Positions 1-6,580 of a stretch of DNA of 36,572 bases are shown piece after piece. The position numbers were made by a program, and so were the translations under genes. The notes beneath the pieces were generated by a model. It was not told the DNA's origin. It searched no databases and saw nothing but the letters and a program-made list of their open reading frames with translations. Within the stretch, counting starts at the first letter, position 1. Every line of letters begins with the position of its first letter. Source of the DNA: a virus; IMG/VR virus record IMGVR_UViG_3300021440_000074, positions 1 to 36,572 of that record, one strand, 5' to 3'.

Positions 1-147
1 GTGAGCGACCTGTGGGGCAACGTGAGCGACCTTCGGGGCAACGTGAGTGGCCTTCGGGGCGACGTGAGCGACCTGTGGGGCGACGTGAGTGGCCTTCGGG
101 GCAACGTGAGTGGCCTTCGGGGCGACGTGAGCGACCTTCGGGGCAAC
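1..147 (+). repeat. Seven tandem 21-bp units encoding a 7-residue repeat
   Basis: Seven back-to-back 21-bp units begin at base 1, each reading GTGAGYGRCCTKYGGGGCRAC. They encode V-S-(D/G)-L-(W/R)-G-(N/D). The period is a multiple of three and the variation sits mostly at fixed codon positions, so the repeat is kept at protein level. The array runs off the left edge, so the true copy number is unknown. Confidence 0.9.
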
Positions 148-225
148 GTTGATGATTGCGAAATTTCGGAAGAAGAAAGAAATAGATGGGTAGACGTCGA
201 AGATTTGATTAGGGAACAAAAATGA
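1..225 (+). CDS. Heptapeptide-repeat protein, 3' part only
   Basis: This open frame enters from the left edge and ends at a TGA at 223-225; the real start is outside the window. About 49 residues are VSxLxGx repeats. A non-repetitive acidic tail follows, beginning VDDCEISEEERNRWVDVEDL. Repeats of this kind, capped by a DDCEI-type tail, recur in phage proteins of unknown role and could fold as a small beta-solenoid, like pentapeptide-repeat proteins; that is inference. The stop overlaps the next ATG (ATGA), so the frame heads a translationally coupled run of small genes. The GTG at base 1 is only an internal valine codon and should not be taken as a start. Confidence 0.75.
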   Translation: MSDLWGNVSDLRGNVSGLRGDVSDLWGDVSGLRGNVSGLRGDVSDLRGNVDDCEISEEERNRWVDVEDLIREQK

Positions 226-386
226 ACTGCACCGGAAACTGTAGCCAAGGCCGCAAGACATGCGAAACACCGCTTGCTTGCGAGTTGGCCGAACAAGAGG
301 CAGACAAGAGCGTCACGCGCCTGTCAATCGCGCTTAGCATCGCCATTCTTTTGATGGCGCTTATTGTGGGAGCGGCACTGTCATGA
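222..386 (+). CDS. Small single-pass membrane protein, 54 aa
   Basis: The ATG at 222 overlaps the previous stop (ATGA) and the frame runs 54 codons to TGA at 384-386. The N-terminal half is polar and has four cysteines (positions 3, 7, 14 and 20). The C-terminal 20 residues are a clean hydrophobic segment, LSIALSIAILLMALIVGAAL, which predicts a C-tail-anchored or single-pass protein. The next gene again starts inside its stop codon. The tight coupling on both sides is the main support. I do not recognise a family. Confidence 0.65.
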   Translation: MNCTGNCSQGRKTCETPLACELAEQEADKSVTRLSIALSIAILLMALIVGAALS

Positions 387-616
387 AATGGCCAGACGGA
401 ACACCCAAATCACAAAACAATGCTTTTGACTGGCGCAGCACGGCAGGCCTGAGCATGGCCGCAGATCAGGTTGGCATCAACAACGGTAAAAATACATCGA
501 AATTTATCGAGTCGCAACGCGCAAGCGGAAAGGATGTTCGCGCAGTCGCCCGTATGGGGTCTGAGCACATCCTTCGGCAACGTCAAGTTATTGCATATTC
601 AAAGGCAAAAAAATGA
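383..616 (+). CDS. Hypothetical phage protein, 77 aa
   Basis: It starts in an ATGA overlap with the upstream gene and ends in another with the next one. The product begins MKWPDGTPKSQNNAFDW and is basic and soluble. It carries no motif that I recognise and no membrane segment. The sequence around residues 45-70 (RASGKDVRAVARMGSEHIL) could be helical. Membership of the coupled small-gene operon supports it being real. Function unknown. Confidence 0.65.
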   Translation: MKWPDGTPKSQNNAFDWRSTAGLSMAADQVGINNGKNTSKFIESQRASGKDVRAVARMGSEHILRQRQVIAYSKAKK

Positions 617-729
617 TTCAAGACTTTTTCAAAGCACTGAAAATCGGCTTTCGTGAGTTTCGCACGGCTTGGCGTAACCTCAAGTGGAAGCGCAAGTTTG
701 ATCTGACGGGTAAATTTTCACCTTTTTGA
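613..729 (+). CDS. Very small basic protein, 38 aa
   Basis: The ATG at 613 overlaps the preceding stop, and the frame encodes 38 residues ending at TGA 727-729. The product begins MIQDFFKALKIGFREFRTAW, is rich in Lys/Arg and aromatic residues, and reads as one amphipathic helix. It is the last link in the ATGA chain that starts at base 1; the next gene has its own ribosome site. Function unknown. Support is positional only, so confidence is moderate. Confidence 0.5.
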   Translation: MIQDFFKALKIGFREFRTAWRNLKWKRKFDLTGKFSPF

Positions 730-778
730 ATAGGTTTACCAGCACCTGTTAACGCTGGCATTTATAGGAGTATTTATC

Positions 779-1405
779 ATGGGTTTTGTAGCAACAGATT
801 CTGGCGGCGGCAACTTCAAGCGCGTACCACCCGGCGCATATATTGGGCGCTGCTATTCGTTGGTTGACCTTGGCACGCAGTTGTCAAGTGGTCAATATGG
901 CGAAAAGATGCAGCACAAGATCAAAATTGCTTGGGAGTTGTTCGGAGAGGACGAACAGGGCAACCCGCTTACCGTTGACGTTGACGGCAAGGAAATGCCT
1001 ATGACCATCAGCAAAAGCTATACGGTCAGCCTTCACGAAAAGGCGGGGCTGCGTAAAGACTTGGCGGCATGGCGCGGCAAAGACTTCACGGACGAAGAGG
1101 CTAAGGCGTTTGACGTGTCCAAGCTGATCGGCGCATATTGCATGGTCAACGTCACATCAAATGAAACGAACGGCAAGACATACACCAACGTGGCAGGGCT
1201 TACGCCATTGCCGGGCGCTCTGAAAAACTCCAAGCCAGCAGCAGTCCATGAGCATGTCGTTTTTGACCTTGACGCGCCCGATATGGAAGTATTCAACACC
1301 TTCCATGAAAAGCTGCAAGAGGCCATCAAGAAAAGCCCCGAGTGGGCAGCCCATCAGCGCAAAAACGGCACGGGCTTCGATGACATGGAAGATGCGCCCT
1401 TCTAA
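779..1405 (+). CDS. Putative phage single-stranded DNA-binding protein
   Basis: 208 residues, with TAGGAG about 10 nt before the ATG. The body (residues 1-130) is of mixed beta character with glycine-rich turns, fitting an OB-fold-like protein. The product ends in an acidic tail, DDMEDAPF, matching the D/E-rich, Pro-Phe-terminated tail that SSB proteins use to recruit partners. It is followed after 2 nt by a Gp157-family gene, a common neighbourhood for phage recombination and replication functions. The expected role is coating ssDNA during replication or annealing. The fold is inferred; the tail is seen. It could instead be an unrelated structural-type protein with an acidic end, but the position argues for DNA metabolism. 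Confidence 0.6.
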   Translation: MGFVATDSGGGNFKRVPPGAYIGRCYSLVDLGTQLSSGQYGEKMQHKIKIAWELFGEDEQGNPLTVDVDGKEMPMTISKSYTVSLHEKAGLRKDLAAWRGKDFTDEEAKAFDVSKLIGAYCMVNVTSNETNGKTYTNVAGLTPLPGALKNSKPAAVHEHVVFDLDAPDMEVFNTFHEKLQEAIKKSPEWAAHQRKNGTGFDDMEDAPF

Positions 1406-1407
1406 TC

Positions 1408-1902
1408 ATGACCTCACTCTATCAACTTTCTACCGAGTTGCGTGAGTCATTGGACAATGCCTTCGACCCGGAAACGGGCGAAGCGTTGCCAGTGTTCGAG
1501 GAACTCCGGGCGCTATGGGGCAGCAAAGCCCGTGACGTGGTTAGCTACATGCTGAACACTGAAAGCGATGCGATGCAGTGCAAACTAGCCATTGCACGAA
1601 TCAAAGCCATGCAAGAGGCACACGAGCGCAAAGCCCAGCGCCTGCGTGACTACATCCGCGAAAACATGGCTGCTAGTGGCGTGTTTGAGCTAAAGGCAAC
1701 TGACGGTACGTTTTGCGCGAAGCTGGCACTAGGCCGCGACGAAAGCGTAGAGCTAGACGAAGGCGTGGAGTGGCCGCTAGAGTTGTGCAACGAGCCTAAA
1801 CCGCCACTGCCAAGCAAGACAAAAATCAAGCAAGCAATCGAACGTGGCGAAGCGATTAAAGGCGCTCGCATCGTGCGAAAAGATAGGTTAACAATCAAAT
1901 GA
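1408..1902 (+). CDS. Siphovirus Gp157-family protein
   Basis: 164 residues. The N-terminal two thirds are mostly helical, with a charged stretch around residues 60-90 (MQEAHERKAQRLRDYIRENM). The C-terminal part has the family pattern of a short beta segment with conserved Leu/Asp, then a Pro-Lys-rich stretch and a final KxAIxxGxxxxGARIVRKxxLxIK signature. This fits the Gp157 family (PF05565), first noted in a Streptococcus thermophilus phage, where it was linked to phage resistance in the host. Its mechanism is not established. It sits directly after the SSB-like gene and overlaps the next gene by ATGA. Confidence 0.8.
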   Translation: MTSLYQLSTELRESLDNAFDPETGEALPVFEELRALWGSKARDVVSYMLNTESDAMQCKLAIARIKAMQEAHERKAQRLRDYIRENMAASGVFELKATDGTFCAKLALGRDESVELDEGVEWPLELCNEPKPPLPSKTKIKQAIERGEAIKGARIVRKDRLTIK

Positions 1903-2096
1903 AAATCACACTCTACATGGATGTTTATCCGGGGTTTGCCGCCCAATATGCAAACGCAATCGCAAACCCAACATGGGTGCTGTGCGATGGCCAAAAGCGC
2001 CTTAAATTTACCGTGGACATTCCAGACCACCTAATTCAGCCAGAGCATACGATGGAACTTCCACCAGTAACCGCAACAGAATGGAAGCAAGAATGA
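1899..2096 (+). CDS. Hypothetical protein, 65 aa
   Basis: It starts in an ATGA overlap with the Gp157 gene and ends in another. The product begins MKITLYMDVYPGFAAQYANA and looks like a small beta-rich domain. A later DGQKRLKFTVDIPDH segment resembles a beta-hairpin. No catalytic motif was seen. Similar small proteins beginning with a beta-strand are common in phage early operons; function unknown. Confidence 0.65.
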   Translation: MKITLYMDVYPGFAAQYANAIANPTWVLCDGQKRLKFTVDIPDHLIQPEHTMELPPVTATEWKQE

Positions 2097-2257
2097 AAAA
2101 AAGCATCATCGTGCTAATCGTCGAGCATAAAGACGACGAGGCCATCGTGGACAAAATCGCAAACCGCGTTTGGAATTTGGACGGCGTAGCGCACACCGTA
2201 GAGGCAAAGCTGATTTATCAGGAAAATAAGGGTAAACACCTATCGGATAAGCCTTAG
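2093..2257 (+). CDS. Hypothetical protein, 54 aa
   Basis: The ATG at 2093 lies in an ATGA overlap and the frame runs 54 codons to TAG 2255-2257. The product begins MKKSIIVLIVEHKDDEAIVD, a hydrophobic beta-strand followed by an acidic helix, ending in a lysine-rich tail. The last codons overlap the operator-like motif at 2228-2242, so the 3' end does double duty as control DNA for the next operon. Function unknown. Confidence 0.6.
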   Translation: MKKSIIVLIVEHKDDEAIVDKIANRVWNLDGVAHTVEAKLIYQENKGKHLSDKP

Positions 2258-2270
2258 ACCGTGTTACAGT
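2228..2270 (+). promoter_or_regulatory. Operator-like motif and candidate rightward promoter
   Basis: AAGGGTAAACACCTA (2228-2242) matches the motif at 28219-28233 and, less closely, at 35975-35988. Twenty-two nt on is a -10-like TACAGT (2265-2270) in the context GTGTTACAGT, identical to that of the promoter at 36018-36027. A good -35 is absent at the expected place, so the promoter may need an activator. The first ATG (2296) is 25 nt past the -10. Inference from motif recurrence. Confidence 0.5.
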
Positions 2271-2295
2271 AGAGGCATTAAAAGGAGTAATTGAA

Positions 2296-2712
2296 ATGAA
2301 AACCTATACAGCAGCAGAATTTGAGATTGAGTTTTACCGCGCCATGCATGAGTGGGCGAAAGGCGGCAAAAAGGGTGTTGATCCGCGCGAGAATTGGCAA
2401 AAGCATGTTTACTTGAGGTGGGTGGGTGACGATAGAACCCCATGCTTCTCTTTCGGAGAATACCGCTGGAAACCCGCCAAAAAGCGCACAGTCATCATCG
2501 ACGGCGTGGAGCTTGTTGTGCCTGAGACGGTTGCGCCGAAGGTTGGTGAGCGTTACTTTATAAGAGACTCCTATCCAAGTTCAGTAATGCTCTGGAAAGG
2601 GTGTGCTATGGAGATTTTGTGGCTGGGAGATGGACACATTTTCCTCACCGCCGAAGACGCTAACGCAATGGACGAAGCGCAGCGCAAACAGAGACTTGGG
2701 AGTGCAGCATGA
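2296..2712 (+). CDS. Hypothetical protein, 138 aa, first gene of an operon
   Basis: It has a strong AAAGGAG ribosome site, inside a 27-nt block nearly identical to the one before the gene that starts at 28111. The product begins MKTYTAAEFEIEFYRAMHEW. A middle beta section (VIIDGVELVVPETVAPKVGE) is followed by a C-terminal WLGDGHIFLTAEDANAMDEA segment. I recall that last pattern at the end of several accessory phage proteins, as if it were a shared module. It is coupled by ATGA to the next gene. Function unknown. Confidence 0.7.
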   Translation: MKTYTAAEFEIEFYRAMHEWAKGGKKGVDPRENWQKHVYLRWVGDDRTPCFSFGEYRWKPAKKRTVIIDGVELVVPETVAPKVGERYFIRDSYPSSVMLWKGCAMEILWLGDGHIFLTAEDANAMDEAQRKQRLGSAA

Positions 2713-2939
2713 GCGAAAAAGAAACAGGCGGGCCAGCGTTTCCCGTTCCACTTAATCCCGGCCAAGGCTGGCAGGGCATGTCGCCGTGTGACGGCATGAC
2801 CCTGCGCGACTATTTTGCGGCGAAGGCCATGCAAGGGTTGTTGGCAAATCAGCACCCATATCAAGCCAGCGACGAACATTTGTTTGCCCGTGCCGCTTAT
2901 GTGTTGGCAGACGCAATGCTGAAAGCGAGGGAAGCATGA
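2709..2939 (+). CDS. Small phage protein with GMTLRDYFAAKAMQ motif
   Basis: 76 residues, starting in an ATGA overlap. The core reads CDGMTLRDYFAAKAMQGLLA, then a helical end, AAYVLADAMLKAREA. This pattern (Gly-Pro-Ala-Phe-Pro near the start, then MTLRDYFAxKAMQ) recurs in many temperate and lytic phages of proteobacteria as a conserved hypothetical. It is soluble with no catalytic motif. Family recognition is from memory; function unknown. Confidence 0.75.
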   Translation: MSEKETGGPAFPVPLNPGQGWQGMSPCDGMTLRDYFAAKAMQGLLANQHPYQASDEHLFARAAYVLADAMLKAREA

Positions 2940-3112
2940 CCAAAACCCAATACATCGCGCACCTGCGCAGCCTTGGGCTTTGCAAGGATATGGCTGAGTG
3001 CATGGCGGGGCAGACTGCTTCACACCTAAGAATCCGTTACTACACAGCTAGAGGTGCTGTAATGTCTTTCGCAGTTTGCCCGCATCAATCATTGGAGGCC
3101 CGCTGTGCGTGA
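2936..3112 (+). CDS. Hypothetical protein, 58 aa
   Basis: It starts in an ATGA overlap with the 76-aa gene and ends 8 nt inside the next gene. The product begins MTKTQYIAHLRSLGLCKDMA, a basic helical start with two cysteines nearby (residues 16 and 22). The C-terminal part carries the ribosome site (TTGGAGG) of the ASCH-like gene, so the reading frame may owe some of its extent to that. No family recognised. Confidence 0.5.
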   Translation: MTKTQYIAHLRSLGLCKDMAECMAGQTASHLRIRYYTARGAVMSFAVCPHQSLEARCA

Positions 3113-3662
3113 AAAGCCAATTTTGTTTTCCGCCTCGATGGTTCGCGCCATATTGGACGGCAGCAAGACGCAGACGCGGCGGGTCTGCAAGCTCGAAATG
3201 CGCGGTGGGATGCCAGAGCCTGAGATGTCATCATTGCTCAAGTGCTGCCCCTACGGCCAGCTAGGCGACCAGCTTTGGGTGAAAGAAACCCACTGGGTTG
3301 ATGATGAAGACGGGTCGGTTTTGTATGCGGCCAATCCAGACGATTGGAATTTCGTTGAGCAGAACAAACACGAAACTGGATCGTCGCGTTACAACTGGAA
3401 GCCATCCATCTTCATGCCCCGCAAGCATTCGCGCATCACGCTTGAAATAACTGGCGTGCGCGTCGAGCGGTTGCAGGACATCAGCGAAACCGACGCACGA
3501 GCCGAGGGCTATCCCGCCGTGAACTTCAATCCAGCAAGGAACCAAGAGCACGATCAGGCACGTTACTGGTATCGCCTGTTATGGGAGCAGATCAACGGCC
3601 CCGGCTCATGGGAGGCAAACCCTTGGGTGTGGGCGATTGAATTTGGAAGAGTAACGGAATGA
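3105..3662 (+). CDS. ASCH/PUA-like phage protein
   Basis: 185 residues from a GTG start with GGAGG 8 nt upstream. The order is KPILFSASMVRAILDGSKTQTRR at residues 4-26, GDQLWVKETHW near 55, FMPRKHSRITLEITGVRVERLQDIS near 103, and a C-terminal NPWVWAIEF. These are the landmarks of a phage family with an ASCH-like (PUA-fold) core: the Lys-Thr-x-Thr-Arg-Arg stretch, a WVxE strand and a terminal VxEF strand. ASCH domains are expected to bind RNA or modified nucleotides. Some homologues carry a morphogenetic-protein label that I doubt. It overlaps the next gene by ATGA. Family sure, activity not. Confidence 0.75.
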   Translation: MREKPILFSASMVRAILDGSKTQTRRVCKLEMRGGMPEPEMSSLLKCCPYGQLGDQLWVKETHWVDDEDGSVLYAANPDDWNFVEQNKHETGSSRYNWKPSIFMPRKHSRITLEITGVRVERLQDISETDARAEGYPAVNFNPARNQEHDQARYWYRLLWEQINGPGSWEANPWVWAIEFGRVTE

Positions 3663-4258
3663 ACCACATTGAAGCAATGAAACAGGCGCTTGAGGCGCTT
3701 GAGAATGCGGAAGATCTTATTGAGCATCAATACACAGGAACAAGAGAAGCAATGTCCTACCTGCAAAACACGGCGGACGATGCGCAAGAGGCATTAACCG
3801 CCCTTCGCGCCGCCGTCGAGCAGGCAGAGAAGCAGGCGCAAATTGGTACGCTATCAATCTGGGTATACAAGGGACTCGTAAACTACGACTTCAGCTACAC
3901 GGGCAATCTGCCCGATGGTGATTACAAGGTCTACACCCACCCCGCACCAGCACAGCCAGTGCAGGAGCCCCACCCAGCCTGCAAGTCTGACATGCTGGTA
4001 AATAGTGGCGCTTTGAATCTTGCTCTAAACAGTTTGCGTCGAGGAACGCAGTCGCAAAAAGAAATTGCTGACGAACTGGAAAGGACAGCACAGCCAGCAC
4101 TCAAGCCGCTGAGTGATGCGCCGCTACACCTGCTGAATTTGGTGAAAGCGCTCGAAAGCGCATTTATCTCAACATGGCAATCGACGGCAGGCTGGCAAAA
4201 AGAACTTGACGCGGCCAGCGAATACCTCACGGCCCACGGCATCAAGGGGCAAGCATGA
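3659..4258 (+). CDS. Helical phage protein of unknown function, 199 aa
   Basis: It starts in an ATGA overlap. The N-terminus, MNHIEAMKQALEALENAEDL, is a helical repeat of small and acidic residues, followed by an ALTALRAAVEQAEKQAQ helix. The centre holds a Pro-rich linker (THPAPAQPVQEPHP) and the C-terminus is helical again. The MKQALEALE...ALRxAI layout is very common in accessory phage proteins and behaves like a mosaic module. No enzyme motif. Function unknown. Confidence 0.7.
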   Translation: MNHIEAMKQALEALENAEDLIEHQYTGTREAMSYLQNTADDAQEALTALRAAVEQAEKQAQIGTLSIWVYKGLVNYDFSYTGNLPDGDYKVYTHPAPAQPVQEPHPACKSDMLVNSGALNLALNSLRRGTQSQKEIADELERTAQPALKPLSDAPLHLLNLVKALESAFISTWQSTAGWQKELDAASEYLTAHGIKGQA

Positions 4259-4410
4259 GTAACTTCGGTTTTTGGTACGCCATTGCATTGTGTTGTATTG
4301 CTGGTGTTGCCCTTGAGTTCGGACAACAAGCGTCTGCTGCAATATTCTTAAGCTCAGTTTTTGTCATATGTGTTAACGAAATTTGCCATGCAATCAAGGA
4401 GAAAGCATGA
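4255..4410 (+). CDS. Small two-segment membrane protein, 51 aa
   Basis: It starts and ends in ATGA overlaps. The product begins MSNFGFWYAIALCCIAGVAL and then AAIFLSSVFVICV. That gives two hydrophobic stretches (about residues 5-21 and 27-40) with a short polar turn between them and a charged end (EICHAIKEKA), so a helical hairpin in the inner membrane is plausible. It lies far from the lysis genes, so I do not call it a holin. Function unknown. Confidence 0.6.
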   Translation: MSNFGFWYAIALCCIAGVALEFGQQASAAIFLSSVFVICVNEICHAIKEKA

Positions 4411-4907
4411 GCACGCCACCTAAACTGACGGATGAGCAGATTCTTGATGCTTTTTGCACCACTCCAAACATCAACCAGTTTGTCTCGGCATTTACAGCGG
4501 GCGCTCGCTTTACAGAAGCCGCCCGCGATGACCAATGGATCGAACACATCAAGTCAAATGGCTGGCGGCAATGCGCCGAAGGCCAAGGCGTGAGTCAGTT
4601 CTGCCCGCAGGCCGAGGAAATGGAGAAGAAGCTGCAAGCGCTTGAGGCGCAGCGGGATGAGTTGCTATCAGCACATGAGGCTTGCAAAGCCGCGAACACA
4701 ATTCTCATTCAAGACTGTGCTGCAACTTGCAAAGCGCAAGCCAGCGAACCAGCACCTAAGCGTGAGTGGGTTGGGTTGAGTGATGCAGACCGACAAGCTG
4801 CATTTGAATCAATGCCGGAAATGCTTGAAGGTTTTTTGAAAACATGGGGATGGCTCCATTTTTGCAAAGCTATCGAATCAAAACTCAAGGAACTGAATCA
4901 TGACTGA
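4407..4907 (+). CDS. Hypothetical protein with coiled-coil centre, 166 aa
   Basis: I start it at ATG 4407, not 4383: AAGGAG lies at the right distance and the start overlaps the upstream stop by ATGA. The N-terminus has TDEQILDAF, then a segment around residues 70-110 with heptad-like charged helices (AEEMEKKLQALEAQRDELLS). The C-terminus carries WVGLSDADRQAAFESMPEML. The LTDEQI... and WVGLxDxDR modules appear in many accessory phage proteins. Function unknown. Confidence 0.7.
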   Translation: MSTPPKLTDEQILDAFCTTPNINQFVSAFTAGARFTEAARDDQWIEHIKSNGWRQCAEGQGVSQFCPQAEEMEKKLQALEAQRDELLSAHEACKAANTILIQDCAATCKAQASEPAPKREWVGLSDADRQAAFESMPEMLEGFLKTWGWLHFCKAIESKLKELNHD

Positions 4908-5133
4908 ACAAATCTGCCAGCCAAACGGCTTGATGTTTGACAGGCTTGGGAACCCACGCAAGCGTTATGTGCGTATCAGTTTTGATGGCGCTAGCTGCGT
5001 ATTTAAGCCATCTGACGCCGATGCATTTTTGCGCATTCACGAAGAGGACGGTGAGGATATGAATTACACGACAGAAGACGTTTATCTGAGTCAGCAAGAG
5101 TTTGAAACACTTGTTGAGTTCACTGGATTTTGA
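4900..5133 (+). CDS. Hypothetical protein, 77 aa
   Basis: It begins MTEQICQPNGLMFDRLGNPR, with AAGGAA and a 16-bp stretch ending in the ATG (AAGGAACTGAATCATG) that is repeated exactly before the next small frame. It is acidic with two short beta-rich parts (KRYVRISFDGASCVFKPSD and TEDVYLSQQEFETLVEFTGF). It shares the pattern of an acidic helix then a YLSxxxFExxVE end with the gene at 35296-35478, suggesting distant paralogy. Function unknown. Confidence 0.65.
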   Translation: MTEQICQPNGLMFDRLGNPRKRYVRISFDGASCVFKPSDADAFLRIHEEDGEDMNYTTEDVYLSQQEFETLVEFTGF

Positions 5134-5145
5134 AGGAACTGAATC

Positions 5146-5193
5146 ATGGCAAATAAACACCACGATCATTTTATTCAGATGAATGGCACATGA
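5146..5193 (+). CDS. 15-codon leader frame before the PAPS-reductase gene
   Basis: ATG 5146 follows a copy of AAGGAACTGAATC at 5133-5145 and reads MANKHHDHFIQMNGT, then stops at 5191-5193. The next gene's ATG at 5190 overlaps that stop. The 254-aa gene has no good ribosome site of its own just upstream, so translation may be delivered by this short frame (coupling). The peptide itself need not have a function. It holds three histidines. Not proven; it could simply be a relocated ribosome site. Confidence 0.4.
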   Translation: MANKHHDHFIQMNGT

Positions 5194-5954
5194 TGGAACA
5201 TCTAATTTTTGCAAGCTACGGCAACGACTCGATTGCGCTGATTCAGTGGGCGCACGAGCGAAACTTGCCAGACGTTCATGTGGCGTACACCGACACCGGC
5301 TGGGCCGCTGACTGGTGGCCCAGCCGCGTTGCCCAGGCTGAGGCATGGGTGCTCTCGATTGGCTTTGTGCCACACCGCATAACCAGCGAGGGCATGGAAG
5401 CGCTAGTAGCCCGCAAAAAAGCGTGGCCGCGCGGCGGTGGCGGCAAATTCCAGTTTTGCACCGAGGCGCTGAAGAAGGAACCGGCCCGCGCGTGGTTGGC
5501 GCTGCATGACCCGGAAGGCGAAACGACGTGCCTGACCGGCGTGCGCCGCGAGGAAAGCGAGAACCGCCGCGATGCCCCCGAGCATGTGATTGCCAGTGAA
5601 CAACACGGTGGCCGCGAACTGTGGCAGCCGCTGGTGCGGCACACAGAGGCAGAGCGTGATGCGCTTGTGCTGAAAACACCTATTCCACTACTGCCATTTC
5701 GCTCGAAGGAATGCTACCCGTGTGTTAACGCGCGAAAGTCAGAATTGAGGATGTTGGACGGCGAAGCCCGTGACCGTGTTTATACGATTGAGGCGCGATC
5801 CGGTATCAACAGCAAAGGAAATGCCCGCGTTATGTTTAGCCCTTCACGACACGGCGGCGCAGTTGGTATTGATGCGGTGATTGAGGATGCAAAACACAAC
5901 ATAGACGACCTATTCCTAACTTCTGGCTGCTCAAGTGGATGGTGCGGTGGGTAG
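5190..5954 (+). CDS. PAPS reductase / adenine nucleotide alpha-hydrolase family protein
   Basis: 254 residues with a PP-loop-type start, SYGNDSIAL at 9-17, in place of the usual SGGKDS. It also has YTDTGW at 33-38, KFQFCTEALKK at 86-96 (Cys90), GVRREESENRR at 117-127, a CYPC pair (Cys175 and Cys178) and a C-terminal Cys247...Cys252. This is the layout of PF01507-type enzymes that activate substrates through ATP, with cysteines that may hold a metal or Fe-S cluster. In phages, relatives are discussed as sulfur auxiliary genes or nucleic-acid modifiers; the substrate is unknown here. No DndB, DndD or DndE gene lies nearby, so phosphorothioation is not supported. Confidence 0.8.
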   Translation: MMEHLIFASYGNDSIALIQWAHERNLPDVHVAYTDTGWAADWWPSRVAQAEAWVLSIGFVPHRITSEGMEALVARKKAWPRGGGGKFQFCTEALKKEPARAWLALHDPEGETTCLTGVRREESENRRDAPEHVIASEQHGGRELWQPLVRHTEAERDALVLKTPIPLLPFRSKECYPCVNARKSELRMLDGEARDRVYTIEARSGINSKGNARVMFSPSRHGGAVGIDAVIEDAKHNIDDLFLTSGCSSGWCGG

Positions 5955-5989
5955 AAGCAGTGCGCAACTTATACATAAAAGGATGAATC

Positions 5990-6172
5990 ATGGATAAAGA
6001 CGTTGGAATCGTGTTGGTCACTTTAGGTGCAGTGGCAATGTTGGCTATGGTGTGGACGGTTAGCTGGGCTAACGCGAAAGGAACTATTTCGACAGAGTGC
6101 CAGAAGCACGGCGCTTTCTATGTTGGCGAGAAAGTATTTGAGTGCAAGATCAGGGAGAAAAGCAATGGATAA
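5990..6172 (+). CDS. Small membrane-anchored protein, 60 aa
   Basis: It has AAAAGGA 7 nt before ATG 5990. Residues 6-28 (GIVLVTLGAVAMLAMVWTVSWA) form a single membrane segment, followed by a short polar tail with two cysteines (STECQKHGAFYVGEKVFECK) that could pair in the periplasm. The layout is an N-terminal anchor with a small exported Cys-containing domain. It overlaps the next gene by 8 nt. Such proteins are frequent in phage early regions, sometimes for superinfection exclusion; no direct evidence here. Confidence 0.65.
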   Translation: MDKDVGIVLVTLGAVAMLAMVWTVSWANAKGTISTECQKHGAFYVGEKVFECKIREKSNG

Positions 6173-6572
6173 AGACAAAGTGATTGAACTGGCGAAGCGG
6201 GCAGATTTGATTTTCGAAGAACCTCATTGCGATATGCCGTCGTTGCAGCGTTATTTGTTGGCACTTGAAGCCTTCGCCCAACTCGTGCGAGACGACTACC
6301 GCGCAGAGCTTCTTGCGGGGAGTGGGGAGCCTGTTGGTTATCTCGCATGGCGTGATGGCAAACCTTCGTGGGACGAAGACTGCGTTTGCAAAGACCCGGT
6401 TTATCCGGTCGATGAGACAGACGATAGAACGTCAAAGCCCATCTACACCGCCGAACAACTCGCAGCCGCCGTGCTGCGGGAACGGAATACATGCTTGGAA
6501 ATTGCAGATCAATTTGCTGACGCAGATCTGTACGCGTCAATGGTTTCAAACGCCATACGCGCAAGGAAATAA
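6165..6572 (+). CDS. Hypothetical protein, 135 aa
   Basis: I start it at ATG 6165 (MDKDKVIELAKRADLIFE), which has GGGAG 9 nt upstream; a longer frame from 6027 lies inside the previous gene and has no site. The N-terminal half is helical, the middle has GEPVGYLAWRDGKPSW, and the end (IYTAEQLAAAVLRERNTCLE then ADQFADAD) is a helical module that I recall at the C-terminus of many phage accessory proteins. Function unknown. It is the last gene before a structured gap. Confidence 0.7.
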   Translation: MDKDKVIELAKRADLIFEEPHCDMPSLQRYLLALEAFAQLVRDDYRAELLAGSGEPVGYLAWRDGKPSWDEDCVCKDPVYPVDETDDRTSKPIYTAEQLAAAVLRERNTCLEIADQFADADLYASMVSNAIRARK

Positions 6573-6580
6573 CTTTTTTC

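Noticed and set aside
1-147. Possible CRISPR array in the 21-bp repeats
   Set aside because: The units are contiguous with no spacers, in frame and protein-coding.
739-758. CCAGC/GCTGG hairpin before the SSB-like gene as a terminator
   Set aside because: Five-bp stem without a U run; probably chance, although a TAGGTTTACC beside it faintly recalls the operator motif.
4885-5679. 264-codon minus-strand frame opposite the PAPS-reductase gene
   Set aside because: Low-complexity Ala/Pro/Arg product, antisense to two coupled plus-strand genes.
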